Below are positions 43,755 to 55,300 of a stretch of DNA of 64,000 nt, in pieces. The notes beneath the pieces are model-generated. The model was not told the origin of the DNA, made no database searches, and was given only the letters and a program-made list of their open reading frames with translations. Both the position numbers and the translations under genes were made by a program. The DNA comes from Acidimicrobiia bacterium (GTDB taxonomy: Bacteria; Actinomycetota; Acidimicrobiia; IMCC26256; PALSA-610): assembly GCA_026002935.1 (NCBI GenBank), contig BPGH01000001.1:731965-795964 (forward strand), written 5' to 3'. Numbering within the stretch: the first letter of the stretch is position 1; every line of letters begins with the position of its first letter.

Positions 43755-44768
43755 ATGCGCCCCCGGTTCGTCGCACTCGCCGCCGCCGTGGCCGTCGCCG
43801 GGACCCTCGCGTCGTGCGGGGGCGGCGACGGCTCCGAGCTCACGATCTACTCCGGCCGCACCAAGGAGCTGGTCGAGCCGCTCCTGGAGCGCTTCGCCGA
43901 CGAGACGGGCATCGACATCGCGGTCAAGTACGGCGACTCCGCGGAGCTGGCCCTGCTGATCGACACCGAGGGCGACCGGTCGCCCGCCGACGTGTTCTTC
44001 TCGCAGAGCCCCGGCGCGATCGGGTTCCTCGACGGGCGCGGGCGGCTCGTCGAGCTCCCCGCCGGCGTGCTCGACGCCGTGCCGGAGCGCTTCCACGCGC
44101 GCGACGGCGACTGGGTCGGCGTCTCGGGGCGCGTCCGCGTGATCGTCTACAACACCCGGGAGACCGCGCCCGACGAGGTGCCCGACTCGGTGTTCGACCT
44201 CACGGGGCCCGAGTACCGCGGCCGGGTCGGTCTCGCGCCGACCAACGGCTCGTTCCAGGACTTCGTCACGACCATGCGGGCGCTCGTCGGCGACGACCGC
44301 ACGCTCGAGTGGCTCACCGCGATGCGCGAGAACGGCGCGCGCACCTACCCCAACAACATCGCGATCCGGGAGGCCGTCGCCCGCGGCGAGATCGACTTCG
44401 GGCTCGTGAACCACTACTACAACGAGCAGGCGAAGGCGGAGGACCCCGACACCCCGACCGAGAACCACTTCCTGCCCGGCGGCGACCCGGGCTCGATGAT
44501 CCTCACCGCCGCCGTCGGCGTGCTCGACACGGCCGGCGACCGCCGGGCGGACGCCGAACGCCTGGTCGAGTTCCTGCTGTCGCGCGAGGCGCAGGAGTAC
44601 TTCGCCGAGGAGACCTTCGAGTACCCGCTCGCCGCCGGCGTCGAGCCCGCGACCGACCTGCCGCCGCTGGACCAGCTCGAGGCACCACCGGTGGACCTCT
44701 CCGACCTGGGCGGCGGCCTCGAGCGCACCCGTGAGCTGATCCGCGACAGCGGCCTCGAGCGCGCGTGA
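43755..44768 (+). CDS. Ferric-iron ABC transporter substrate-binding lipoprotein (FbpA/FutA-like)
   Basis: Captures Fe(III) outside the membrane. The 337-residue protein has a signal peptide with lipobox LASC (cysteine near residue 20), then ELTIYSGRTKELVEPLLERFADETGIDI, ADVFFSQSPGAIGFL, YRGRVGLAPTNGSFQDFV and NHYYNEQAK, which holds the paired tyrosines that coordinate iron in FbpA. An operator of IdeR type lies 28 bases upstream. It overlaps the permease gene as TGATG. Confidence 0.92.
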   Translation: MRPRFVALAAAVAVAGTLASCGGGDGSELTIYSGRTKELVEPLLERFADETGIDIAVKYGDSAELALLIDTEGDRSPADVFFSQSPGAIGFLDGRGRLVELPAGVLDAVPERFHARDGDWVGVSGRVRVIVYNTRETAPDEVPDSVFDLTGPEYRGRVGLAPTNGSFQDFVTTMRALVGDDRTLEWLTAMRENGARTYPNNIAIREAVARGEIDFGLVNHYYNEQAKAEDPDTPTENHFLPGGDPGSMILTAAVGVLDTAGDRRADAERLVEFLLSREAQEYFAEETFEYPLAAGVEPATDLPPLDQLEAPPVDLSDLGGGLERTRELIRDSGLERA

Positions 44769-46360
44769 TGGCCACCGCCGCCGCCCGCCTGCGCGCCGGC
44801 GCCGGCGCGCCGCCCGCGCTCGCGGTCGCGGCGGTCGTGACCGGCGCGGCGTTCGCGGCCCCGCTCGCCTACCTCTGCTGGTACGTGCTCGGGCTCGGCT
44901 CGGGGTTCGTCGAGTTGCTCCGCGCCGAGGACGTCGCCGGGCCGCTGCGGCGCACGCTCGCGCTCGCCACCTCGGTGTCGGCGTCCGCGGCGGTCGTCGG
45001 GACGCTCCTCGCGTGGCTGGCGGTGCGGACCGACCTGCCCGGCCGGCGGGTGCTGCGCGTCGTCGCGCCGCTGCCGCTCGTCGTGCCGAGCTTCGTCGGC
45101 GCGTTCGCGCTCGTCGCGATGTTCGCCCCCGGCGGGCTCGCCGAGTCGGTGCTCGGCATCGACCGGCTCCCCGTGATCGAGGGGTTCTGGGCGGCGTGGG
45201 CCGTGCTCACCCTGCTCACGTACCCGTACGTCTACCTGCCGGTCGCGGCCCGCCTCGCCGCCCTGCCGCCGTCGCTGGAGGAGAGCGCGCGGGCGCTCGG
45301 GCGGCGGCCCGCCGCGGTGTTCCGGACGATCGTGCTCCCGCAGACCTCGGGCGCGATGTCGGCCGGTGCGCTGCTCGTGTTCCTCTACTGCCTGAGCGAG
45401 TTCGGGGCCGTCAAGCAGCTCCGCTACGACACGCTCACCACTGCGATCTACTCCGCACGCGTCGACCGCGACGTGGGGCTGTCGCTCAGCCTCGTGCTCG
45501 CCGCCGCCGCGCTGGCGGTCGCCGCCGCCGAGCGGCGCGTCGCGCGCCGGCGGGTCCTCACCGAGGCCGTCGCCCCCGCCGCGACGACCCTGCGCGTCGC
45601 CCTCGGCCGCTGGCGCCTGCCCGCCGTGGTCTTCACGGTCGGCGTGGTCGGGACCGCGCTGGTCGTGCCCGTGGTCGTGCTCGCGCACTGGACCGTGCGC
45701 GGCCTGCTGGGCGACGCCGAGCTCCACGCGCCGGACCTGATCCGGCCGGCGGCGACCAGCGCGGCGCTGGGCGCCGCGGCCGCCGCGGCCGCGGTGGCGG
45801 CCGTGCTCCCGCTCGCGTTCCTCACCACCCGGTACCGCTCGGCGAGCGGGGAGGCCGCGACCGCGATGGTCGTCACCGGGTTCGCGCTGCCCGGGCTCGT
45901 CCTCGCGCTCGCGCTCGTGTACCTGGTGCTCGAGTCGCCGCTCGCGGACGCGCTCTACCAGACCTACGGCCTCCTCGTCTTCGCGTACGTCGTGCACTTC
46001 GGCACCCAGGCGCTCGGCGCCGCGCAGGTGGCCGTCGGCGGCGTGCCGGCGCGCCTCGACGAGGCGGCCCGCGCGCTCGGTGCGGGGCGGGCCCGCCGGC
46101 TCGCGACGGTGCAGCTCCCCCTCATGCGCCCCGGGCTCCTCGCCGGCGCCGGCCTCGTGCTGCTGTCGACGATGAAGGAGCTGCCGGCGACCCTGATCCT
46201 CGCCCCGCCCGGCACCGAGACGCTCGCGACGCGCATCTGGGGCGCCACCGAGGACGGCTTCTTCGCGCTGGCCGGGTCGGCCGCGCTGGTGCTGCTCGCC
46301 GTGTCCGCGGTGCTCACGTACGTGCTGACCATCGGCCCCGCGGCGGGATCGCGGTCGTGA
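44768..46360 (+). CDS. Ferric-iron ABC transporter permease (FbpB-like, fused double permease)
   Basis: A 530-residue membrane protein with about 12 helices arranged as two binding-protein-dependent permease domains in tandem. Each half has an EAA loop that contacts the ATPase: ESARALGRRPAAVFRTIVLPQ in the first and DEAARALGAGRARRLATVQLPL in the second. This fused layout is typical of FbpB/SfuB. ATG 44768 overlaps the fbpA stop. It is followed by a GTGA overlap with an unrelated membrane protein gene. Confidence 0.92.
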   Translation: MATAAARLRAGAGAPPALAVAAVVTGAAFAAPLAYLCWYVLGLGSGFVELLRAEDVAGPLRRTLALATSVSASAAVVGTLLAWLAVRTDLPGRRVLRVVAPLPLVVPSFVGAFALVAMFAPGGLAESVLGIDRLPVIEGFWAAWAVLTLLTYPYVYLPVAARLAALPPSLEESARALGRRPAAVFRTIVLPQTSGAMSAGALLVFLYCLSEFGAVKQLRYDTLTTAIYSARVDRDVGLSLSLVLAAAALAVAAAERRVARRRVLTEAVAPAATTLRVALGRWRLPAVVFTVGVVGTALVVPVVVLAHWTVRGLLGDAELHAPDLIRPAATSAALGAAAAAAAVAAVLPLAFLTTRYRSASGEAATAMVVTGFALPGLVLALALVYLVLESPLADALYQTYGLLVFAYVVHFGTQALGAAQVAVGGVPARLDEAARALGAGRARRLATVQLPLMRPGLLAGAGLVLLSTMKELPATLILAPPGTETLATRIWGATEDGFFALAGSAALVLLAVSAVLTYVLTIGPAAGSRS

Positions 46361-47772
46361 GCCGCCGGGTCCTCGTCGCCGTCGCGCTGGCCGTGGGCGC
46401 GTGGTGCGCCGTCGCGGCCGCCGCGCCCGCGTCGCGCGGCGGCCACGTCACGGCGGACGAGCCGCAGTACCTGCTGAGCGCGATCAGCCTGGGCGAGGAC
46501 CGCGACCTCGACATCTCGGACGAGCGCGCCGAGGGCCGCTACCGCACGTTCCACCGCGCGGACCTCCCGGTCCAGGAGCTCGTGCGCGACGACGGCTCCG
46601 CGGTGAGCCCGCACGACCCGCTGCTGCCCGCGCTGCTCGCCCTGCCGGTGCTCGCGGGGGGGTGGGTCGGGGCGAAGCTCGCGCTCGCCGCCCTCGCCGG
46701 GGCGCTCGCCGCCGCGCTGGTGTGGACCGCGGTGGTGCGCCTCGGCGTCCCGACGCGCCACGCGGTCGTCGGCGTGCTCGCGTTCGCGGCGGGCGCGCCG
46801 CTCGCGTTCTACGGCACGCAGGTCTACCCGGAGCTGCCGGCCGCGCTCGCGGTCACGCTCGCGGTCGCGGCGCTCACCGGCCCGATGCGGGGGCGGGGCG
46901 TCGTGCTCCTCGGCGCGTGTGTCGTCGCGCTCCCGTGGCTCGCGGTGAAGTACGCGCCGGTCGCGGCCGTGCTCGCGGCGCTGGGCGCGGGGCGTCTCGC
47001 GCGGCGCGGCGCGTGGCGGTCGCTGGCGGCGCTCGGCGGGGCGTGGGCGGTGGCGGCGGTCGCGTTCGCGGCCGCGCACCTCGCGTGGTACGGCGGCCTG
47101 ACCCCGTACGCGGCGGGCGACCACTTCACCGGCGGCGAGCTCACCGTGATGGGCACCGACCCCGACTACGCGGGCCGTGCGATCCGGCTCGTGGGGCTCC
47201 TCGTCGACCGGGACTTCGGGCTCGCCGCCTGGCACCCCGCGTACCTGCTCGCCGTGCCCGCGCTCGCCGTGCTGGTGCGCGACCGCCCGCGCTGGTGGCC
47301 GGTGGTCGTGCTCCCGTGCCTCGCGGGGTGGCTGACGGCGACGTTCGTCGCGCTCACGATGCACGGCTGGTGGTGGCCGGGCCGGCAGGTCGTCGTCGTG
47401 CTGCCGTGCGTCGTGCTCGCGGTGACGTGGTTCGCGTCGGCGCGCCCGGGGGTACGGGCGGTGCTGGCCGGCCTGGGCGTGCTGGGCGCCTCGGTCTACG
47501 CGTGGCTCGTCGCGCAGGCCGTGTCCGGCGACCTGACGATCGTCGTGACGTTCGAGGACGTGTCGCACCCGCTGGCGCGGGCGTGGCGGGCGGTGCTGCC
47601 CGACTACCGCGACCGGGACGTGACCGACTGGGTGTTGCACGGGGCGTGGCTCGCCGCGATCGCGGCCGCCGTCGCCGGCGCGCTGGTGCCGGGGCTGCGG
47701 CGGCGGGCGCACGCCCGGAGCAGGTGGCAGGGCCGACCGGCCCGGATCGGGACAGGGGTGACATCGGCATGA
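46357..47772 (+). CDS. Polytopic membrane protein, GT-C-like
   Basis: A 471-residue protein with about ten hydrophobic segments. Near the N-terminus after the first helix is GGHVTADEPQYLLSAISL, whose Asp-Glu-x-x-Tyr resembles the first-loop acidic motif of GT-C transferases that use polyprenyl-phosphate sugars. A family call cannot be made from this alone. It overlaps the iron permease by GTGA and the cupredoxin gene by ATGA, so all are likely in one transcript. A role in envelope glycans is inferred weakly. Confidence 0.6.
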   Translation: MSRRVLVAVALAVGAWCAVAAAAPASRGGHVTADEPQYLLSAISLGEDRDLDISDERAEGRYRTFHRADLPVQELVRDDGSAVSPHDPLLPALLALPVLAGGWVGAKLALAALAGALAAALVWTAVVRLGVPTRHAVVGVLAFAAGAPLAFYGTQVYPELPAALAVTLAVAALTGPMRGRGVVLLGACVVALPWLAVKYAPVAAVLAALGAGRLARRGAWRSLAALGGAWAVAAVAFAAAHLAWYGGLTPYAAGDHFTGGELTVMGTDPDYAGRAIRLVGLLVDRDFGLAAWHPAYLLAVPALAVLVRDRPRWWPVVVLPCLAGWLTATFVALTMHGWWWPGRQVVVVLPCVVLAVTWFASARPGVRAVLAGLGVLGASVYAWLVAQAVSGDLTIVVTFEDVSHPLARAWRAVLPDYRDRDVTDWVLHGAWLAAIAAAVAGALVPGLRRRAHARSRWQGRPARIGTGVTSA

Positions 47773-48377
47773 GGAGACTGGTGATCGGCATCGCGGCGTG
47801 CGCGCTCGTGCTCGGGGCGTGCGGCGACGACGACGGCGGCGAGGTCCGCGACCTCGACGGGGGGACCGAGACGGGGTCCGCGTCGGGCTCGGCGAGCGGT
47901 TCCGGGTCGGCGACGGGTTCGGGGTCCGGCTCCGCGTCCGCGCCGGCCTCGGGGTCGGCGACCGGGATCGCCGCCGAGTGCGTGCCCGTGGGCGACCCGG
48001 CGGACGCCGACGCGACCGTCGAGGTCGAGCTGTCCGAGTGGGCGATCGAGGTCTCGACCGACGCGGTCGACGCCGGGGCGATCCTGTTCGACGCCGCGAA
48101 CGTCGGCGCCGAGCCGCACGAGCTGGTGATCGTCGAGGGCGTCGCGCCCGACGACCTCCCGCTCGACGAGCACGGCGCCCTCGACGAGTCGGGCCTGCCC
48201 GCCGGGGCGCTGATCGGCGAGATCGAGCCGTTCCCCGGCGGCGAGGAGTGCACCGGCGTCTTCGAGCTCGACCCGGGCGAGTACACGCTGGTGTGCAACA
48301 TCGTGGAGACGGAGGAGAGCGGCGAGGTCGAGTCGCACCTCGCCGAGGGCATGGTGACGACCCTCACCGTGCGCTGA
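47769..48377 (+). CDS. Lipoprotein with a cupredoxin-like domain
   Basis: A 202-residue exported protein. Signal peptide with lipobox LGAC (cysteine about residue 18), a Gly-Ser-Ala-Thr linker of about 35 residues rich in GSGSAS repeats, then a cupredoxin-like beta sandwich: VEVELSEWAIEVSTDAV, EPHELVIVEG, GEYTLVCNIVE and SHLAEGMVTTLTV. The His, Cys, His and Met in these blocks could form a type 1 copper site. Its ATG overlaps the preceding stop. Possible roles are electron transfer or copper binding at the cell surface. Its placement downstream of iron uptake genes hints at metal-linked expression. Confidence 0.72.
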   Translation: MRRLVIGIAACALVLGACGDDDGGEVRDLDGGTETGSASGSASGSGSATGSGSGSASAPASGSATGIAAECVPVGDPADADATVEVELSEWAIEVSTDAVDAGAILFDAANVGAEPHELVIVEGVAPDDLPLDEHGALDESGLPAGALIGEIEPFPGGEECTGVFELDPGEYTLVCNIVETEESGEVESHLAEGMVTTLTVR

Positions 48378-48485
48378 CGGGCCCCTGCGGTGCGCCCCGG
48401 CGCCCCGCGCGGGCGCCGGACGGCGCGCCCCGGGGCCCCGCCGAGTGCGCCCGGCCCAAGTGCCGGCCCCGGCCCGGGGCCCCCA

Positions 48486-50242
<1,757 letters not shown>

Positions 50243-50336
50243 TCGCGGCCGACGAGGACCACGCACGTGGCGGGGCGCCCCGGAGGGGCGCCCCGCTCGC
50301 GTTCCCGGCGCCCCACGGCGTGCGCCGCGGCGTCGG

Positions 50337-50342
50337 TAGGCT
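50337..50342 (+). promoter_or_regulatory. TANNNT -10 element for hemQ
   Basis: TAGGCT, then 6 bases, then GTG 50349. There is no ribosome site. Confidence 0.45.
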
Positions 50343-50348
50343 CGGGGC

Positions 50349-51144
50349 GTGGAGCCGGTGTCGCCGTCGATCGGCTGGGGCGTGCTGCACCTCTACTACC
50401 GGGTCGACCGCGACCGCGCCGAGCGCGACCCCGAGGCCGGCAAGCGCGATCGTCGACGCCGTCGCGTCGCTCGAGGCCGACGGGCACCAGGCACGTGTGC
50501 GTCGCCGTCCTCGGCCACAAGGCCGACCTCGGCGTCGATGGCGCTCGGCCCCGACCTCGCGCGGCTCCACGCGTTCCAGCGGGAGCTGCTCGCCGCGCCG
50601 CTCGAGCCCGTCCTTGTCCTTCGTCTCGCTCACCGAGCTGTCGGAGTACACCTCCACCGAGGACGACGAGCGCCGGCGCCTCGAGCAGGAGGAGGGCGTC
50701 ACCGGCCACGAGGCCGACGAGCGCCTCGCCGCGTGGCGCGAGCGGATGGCGCACTACCGCGAGCACCGCCTGCACCCGCGCCTGCCCGCGAAGCGGCTGC
50801 TGTGCTTCTACCCGATGTCGAAGCGCCGCGAGCCGGGTGCGAACTGGTACGAGCTCTCGTTCGAGGAGCGCAAGCGGCTGATGGGCGGGCACGCACGCGT
50901 CGGCCGCGGGTACGCGGGCCGGGTGCTGCAGCTCGTGACCGGCTCGACCGGCATCGACGACTGGGAGTGGGGCGTCACGCTGCTCGCCGACGACCCGGTC
51001 GCGCTGAAGGACATCGTGCAGGAGATGCGCTTCGACCCGGTCTCCGCGCGCTACGCCGAGTTCGGGCCGTTCGTGACCGGGCTCGTCGTGCCACCCGCCG
51101 AGGCGTGCGCGCGCGTGGGGCTGCGGGTGGGAGGGGCGCGTTGA
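50349..51144 (+). CDS. hemQ: Coproheme decarboxylase HemQ (chlorite dismutase-like), frameshifted N-terminal third
   Basis: Last step of the coproporphyrin-dependent heme pathway of Gram-positive bacteria: oxidative decarboxylation of coproheme to heme b. From about 50640 the frame is clean and shows [62 protein letters not shown] and [23 protein letters not shown] (in pieces), characteristic of HemQ. The region 50440-50640 has about four single-base indels; corrected, it reads [37 protein letters not shown] and [14 protein letters not shown]. These continue the groEL error cluster. TTGA overlap with the NIL gene. Confidence 0.9.
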
Positions 51145-51392
51145 CCCACCGCGACGCGCTGCGCCTGTTCGTGTCGTTCCCGGAGGAGCTCGTCGACCGG
51201 CCGATGATCTACGAGATCGTCAAGCAGTTCGACGTCGTCCCCAACATCCGGCGCGCGAACGTGGAGGACCACTCCGGCTGGATCATCCTCGAGATCTCCG
51301 GGCCGCACGAGGCCTGCGACGCGGCGATCGCCCACCTGCAGGGCCTCGGCTGCACGGTGAACCGCATGGAGGGCGACGTCGTCGAGGGGTGA
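51141..51392 (+). CDS. NIL-domain protein
   Basis: An 83-residue protein: [48 protein letters not shown] in pieces, then [20 protein letters not shown]. This is a stand-alone NIL domain, the ACT-like ligand-binding domain known from the C-terminus of methionine importer ATPase MetN and from some ferredoxins. There it binds methionine or acts in sulfur metabolism. TTG 51141 overlaps the hemQ stop (TTGA) and has GGAGGGG about 5 bases upstream. Linkage to hemQ suggests a small regulatory or sulfur-related role, not established. Confidence 0.8.
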   Translation: MTHRDALRLFVSFPEELVDRPMIYEIVKQFDVVPNIRRANVEDHSGWIILEISGPHEACDAAIAHLQGLGCTVNRMEGDVVEG

Positions 51393-51429
51393 CGGCGCCC
51401 GGCGGGCCCGCGCCGCGCCCGCGGCGCGC

Positions 51430-51708
51430 TCAGGCCGGCAGCCGCTCCCACATCGGGAACGTCACGTACTCGACACCGTCGTGGACCTCGGTGCGCCCCG
51501 CCCGCCGCAGCTCCGGCAGGGCGGCGCCCGCGGCGTCGAAGCCGACCATCCGCTTGATGTCGGCGACCGACACGAGCAGCGGGCCGTCCGCGTCGCCCTC
51601 CCGCAGCACCGCGTCGACCTCGAGGACCGGGTGTGCCGGGTCGCGCGCGTCGACGCACACGCAGTGGTACACGATCCGCTCGAACACCGAGAGCGCCCGG
51701 ATCCGCAT
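51430..51708 (-). CDS. Small protein of unknown function
   Basis: A 92-residue protein that I do not recognise. It begins MRIRALSVFERIVYHCVCVD, contains an acidic middle (DPAHPVLEVDAVLREGDADG) and a hydrophobic core LLVSVADIKRMVGFDAA, and ends with VEYVTFPMWERLPA. The Cys-Val-Cys pair is not a known metal motif. CAACAT lies six bases before ATG 51708 as a possible -10. It is convergent with the NIL gene and divergent from 51725-52237. Confidence 0.55.
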   Translation of the reverse strand: MRIRALSVFERIVYHCVCVDARDPAHPVLEVDAVLREGDADGPLLVSVADIKRMVGFDAAGAALPELRRAGRTEVHDGVEYVTFPMWERLPA

Positions 51709-51724
51709 GGGAGGATGTTGGCCG

Positions 51725-52237
51725 ATGCCGACCGACCGCGACGAAGAGGCGCGCGGCCTGGCGCTGATGCGCGAGGCCGGGGACGCGATCGTCGCCGGCG
51801 TCGAGCGCCTCGCCGCGGCCTGGGTGGTCGCGGCGGTCGTGCGCGTCCTCGACGCGTGGGGCGGCCTCGACGCGCCCGCACGGGCCCGGGCGGTCGCCGA
51901 GGCCGAGGAGGCCGGGCGCGTGGGCGCGGCGCGGGTCGCCGGGGAGCTGCGGGCGCTGCTCGCGCGGGACCCGGCTCTCCAGCGGGAGACGCCGCTGCAG
52001 GTCGTGCGGCGCCTGCGCCACGACGCGACGGCCGTGCTCGCGCGGGCCGGGGTCCCGGAGGTCGAGCGGGACGAGTACGAACGCCGCTCGTTCCCCGACG
52101 ACGTCTACGGGGTCGTCCCGCGGTCGCTGGCCGACCTCGGCGACGAGGATCTCGGCCCCGCGCTGCTCGCGTGGGGGGCGGGCAAGGCGATCGTCGTGCG
52201 CGCCCGGGGCGGCCCCGGCCGGTCGGGGACCGCGTGA
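51725..52237 (+). CDS. Conserved-looking alpha-helical protein of unknown function
   Basis: A 170-residue soluble protein that I do not recognise. The N-terminal half is predicted helical and Ala/Glu/Arg-rich (EEARGLALMREAGDAIVAGVERLAAAWVVAAVVRVLDAWGGL in pieces). The C-terminal part has FPDDVYGVVPRSLADLGDEDLGPALLAWGAGKA, a more conserved-looking segment. No signal peptide or membrane segment is evident. The start ATG 51725 is 16 bases from the divergent gene's ATG. No ribosome site is clear. Confidence 0.6.
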   Translation: MPTDRDEEARGLALMREAGDAIVAGVERLAAAWVVAAVVRVLDAWGGLDAPARARAVAEAEEAGRVGAARVAGELRALLARDPALQRETPLQVVRRLRHDATAVLARAGVPEVERDEYERRSFPDDVYGVVPRSLADLGDEDLGPALLAWGAGKAIVVRARGGPGRSGTA

Positions 52238-52325
52238 GCGGCCCCCGCGGCCGCGCGCCGACCTTGTGCGCGACGCGCGGACGGGCGACGATGGTGACGG
52301 GGCTGCGCGCGGGGGGCGTGACGTG

Positions 52326-55300
52326 ATGGCCGGCGGTCGCCGGGAGCGGGAGCAGGTGGCGGGGCGCGCGGGCGGCCCCTCGGGGGTCGCGGCGCGGCTC
52401 GCGTCCGGCCTCGACGCGGTCGTCCTCGCGACGGTCGCGCCCGACGGGACCGTCGTGGTCGACGCGGCGAACGAGGCCGCGCGGGAGCTGCTCGCGATCG
52501 ACGCGGCCGGCGCCGCGGGCCCGACGGCGGTCGCGGCGCCCCTGCTCGCCCGCCTGCGCGACGCGCCGGCGCGCGGGCGCGCGACCCGGGAGCAGCTCGT
52601 GCTGCGCGCGCCGGACGGCACGCCGCTGCCCGTCGAGGTGCAGTTCGAGTCGATGCCGGGCCGGCCCGAGCAGGTGCTCGCGGTCGTGCGTGCGGTCGCG
52701 GAGATCGACCTCGACGCACTCGAGCGCGAGGCGGGCGCGCCGGTCGGCACGTTCCGGACCGAGCGCGACGTCGCCGCGGTGTTCGTCGACGACGCGCTGC
52801 TGCGGCTCCTCGGGCTGCCGCACGAGCTCGCGCTGGGCCGGGGTTGGCTCGAGGCGGTGCACCCCGACGACCGCGGCGCGGTCGAGCGGGCGTTCGTCGA
52901 GGCCGTCGCCCGCGAGGACGCGCTCGTGGTCGACTGCCGGGTCGTCCGGCCCGGCGGTGAGGAGCGGTGGGCGCGGGTGCGCGCCGTCCCGGTGCGCGGC
53001 GACGACGGGCGGGTCGCGGGTTGCCTCGGCTCGATCGAGGACGTCACGGACCGCCGGGAGTCGGAGCTCGTCGGCTCGCAGCTCGCGCGGCTCGCGGAGG
53101 CCGTGCCCGAACCCATCGGGGTGTGGGACGCGCGGTGGCGCCTGCGTCACCTCAACCCGGCCGGTCGCCGCCTGCTCGGCCTCGCGGGGTCCGGCGGGCT
53201 CGGGGACGTCGCGTTCGACGCCGTCGTGGTCGAGCGTGCCGGCTCGCCGTCGGCACGGGCGGTGCGGGAGGAGGTGGAGCGCGCGGGCCGCTTCTCCGGG
53301 CGGGTCGTGCTGCGGGCGCGCGACGGCACCGAGCACCCCGCCGACTGCACGATCGTCCGCGACGCGGGCGGCCCGGCCGGCGCCGCGCACCACTCCTTCC
53401 TCGCCCGCCCGGTCGCGGCCGGCGGCGACGCCGACGCGGGGCCCGCCGGGCGCGAGCGCACGACCGGCGCGTCGTGGTTCCGGTCGCTGGTCCAGCACGC
53501 GCCCGACCTCCTCGCCGTGCTCGACGCCGACGGCACGGTCGCGTACGTCAGCCCGTCGGCCGAGCGGCTCGTCGGCTACCGGCCCGACGAGCTGGTCGGG
53601 TCGAGGCTCTCGTCGCTGCTCGTGGAGGGCGGTCGCCCCGACCTCGCGGCGGCCGGCCGGTCGATCGCGGGCAGCCCGGGGGTGCCGGTCACGCTCGAGG
53701 GCCGACTGCGCCACCGTGACGGCAGCGTGCGGGTGTTCGAGGGGAGCATCACGAACCTGCTCGACGACCCGGTCGTGCGCGGGATCGTCGTCAACGCGCG
53801 CGACGTGACCGACCGCCGCGAGGCCGAGGACGCGCGCCGCCGCAGCGAGGCCGCGCTGCGCGCCGTGGTCCAGGCGTCCCCGTTGCCGATCTGTGCGATC
53901 GACCGGACGGGCGCGGTGCACGTCTGGAACGTCGCCTGCGAGCGGCTCTTCGGCTGGGGGGCGAGGGAGGCCGTCGGGTCCCGGCCCCCGTTCGTCACCG
54001 ACGACGAGGAGTTCGACGCGCTGGTCGCCCGGGTGTTCCGGGGGGAGACGATCCGTGGTCACGAGGCCGTCGTGGCACGCGCCGACGGGTCCCGCCTCGA
54101 CGTCGACGTGGCCGTCGCCCCGCTGCGCAACCGGGCCGGGCGGGTCGTGACCGCCGTGCTCGTGCTCGCCGACGTGACCGAGCAGAAGCGGGCCGAGGCG
54201 GCGCTGCGCGAGAGCGAGGTGCGCTACCGCTCGCTCTTCCAGCACTCGCACGACATGGTGACCGTGCTCGACGCGGACGGCAACGTCACGTTCCAGAGCC
54301 CGAGTGCCCGGGCGTTCCTCGCCGGGCGCGCCGACACCTCCGCGAGCCTGGTCGACATCCTCTCGCCCGACGACGCCCCCGCCGTGCGTGCGGCGTTCCT
54401 GCGCCTGCGGTCCCGACCGGGCGCACCGAGAAGCTGACGCTCCGCCTGCTCGGGCCGGACGGTGACGAGCGGACGATCGAGATGGTCGCGACGAACCTGC
54501 TCGACGACCCGGCCGTGCGGGGCATCGTCACGAACTCGCGCGACGTCACCGACCGCGTGCGGGCCGAGGCGGCGATCCGCGCGAGCGAGGAGCGGTTGCG
54601 CGCGCTCGTCGCGAGCGCGTCGGACATCATCGCCGTGCTCGACGGGCAGGGGCGCCTGCAGTACTCGAGCCCGGTGGCCGAGCGGTTGCTCGGGTACCCG
54701 GAGCGCGCCGGCTACGGCGAGGACATCTTCTCGTTGCTCCACCCCGACGACCGCGCGGAGGTGCTCGACCTGTTCGGCCGCGCCCGCGCGGTGCGCGGCA
54801 TGTTCCACCCGGTCGAGGCGCGGCTGCGGCGGGCCGACGGTACGTGGATGACCGCGGAGATCGTCGCGAACAACCTGCTCGACGAGCCGTCGGTGCAGGG
54901 GATCGTCGTGACGATCCGCGACGTGACGGAACGGCGCCGTGCCGAGGAGGCATTGCGCGAGAGCGAGCAGCGCCTGCGCGAGGGCGAGGCGCGCTACCGC
55001 GCGGTGGTCGACGACCAGACCGAGCTCGTGTGCCGGTACCTGCCGGACACGACGCTGACGTTCGTGAACCGCGCCTTCGCGGAGTTCTACGGCTACGAGC
55101 CCGACGAGCTCGTCGGTGCGCGGCTGATCGACCTGTTCCCGACGGCCGAACGGTCGCGTGAGCTCGACCGGCTGCGTGCGTTCGGGCCGGGCAACGAGGT
55201 GCAGACGGAGGAGGACTGGGAGCTCGCCGGCGACGGGTCGGTGCACTGGTACCAGTGGACGGACCGGGCCTTCCTCGACGAGCGGGGCGAGGTCGTCGAG

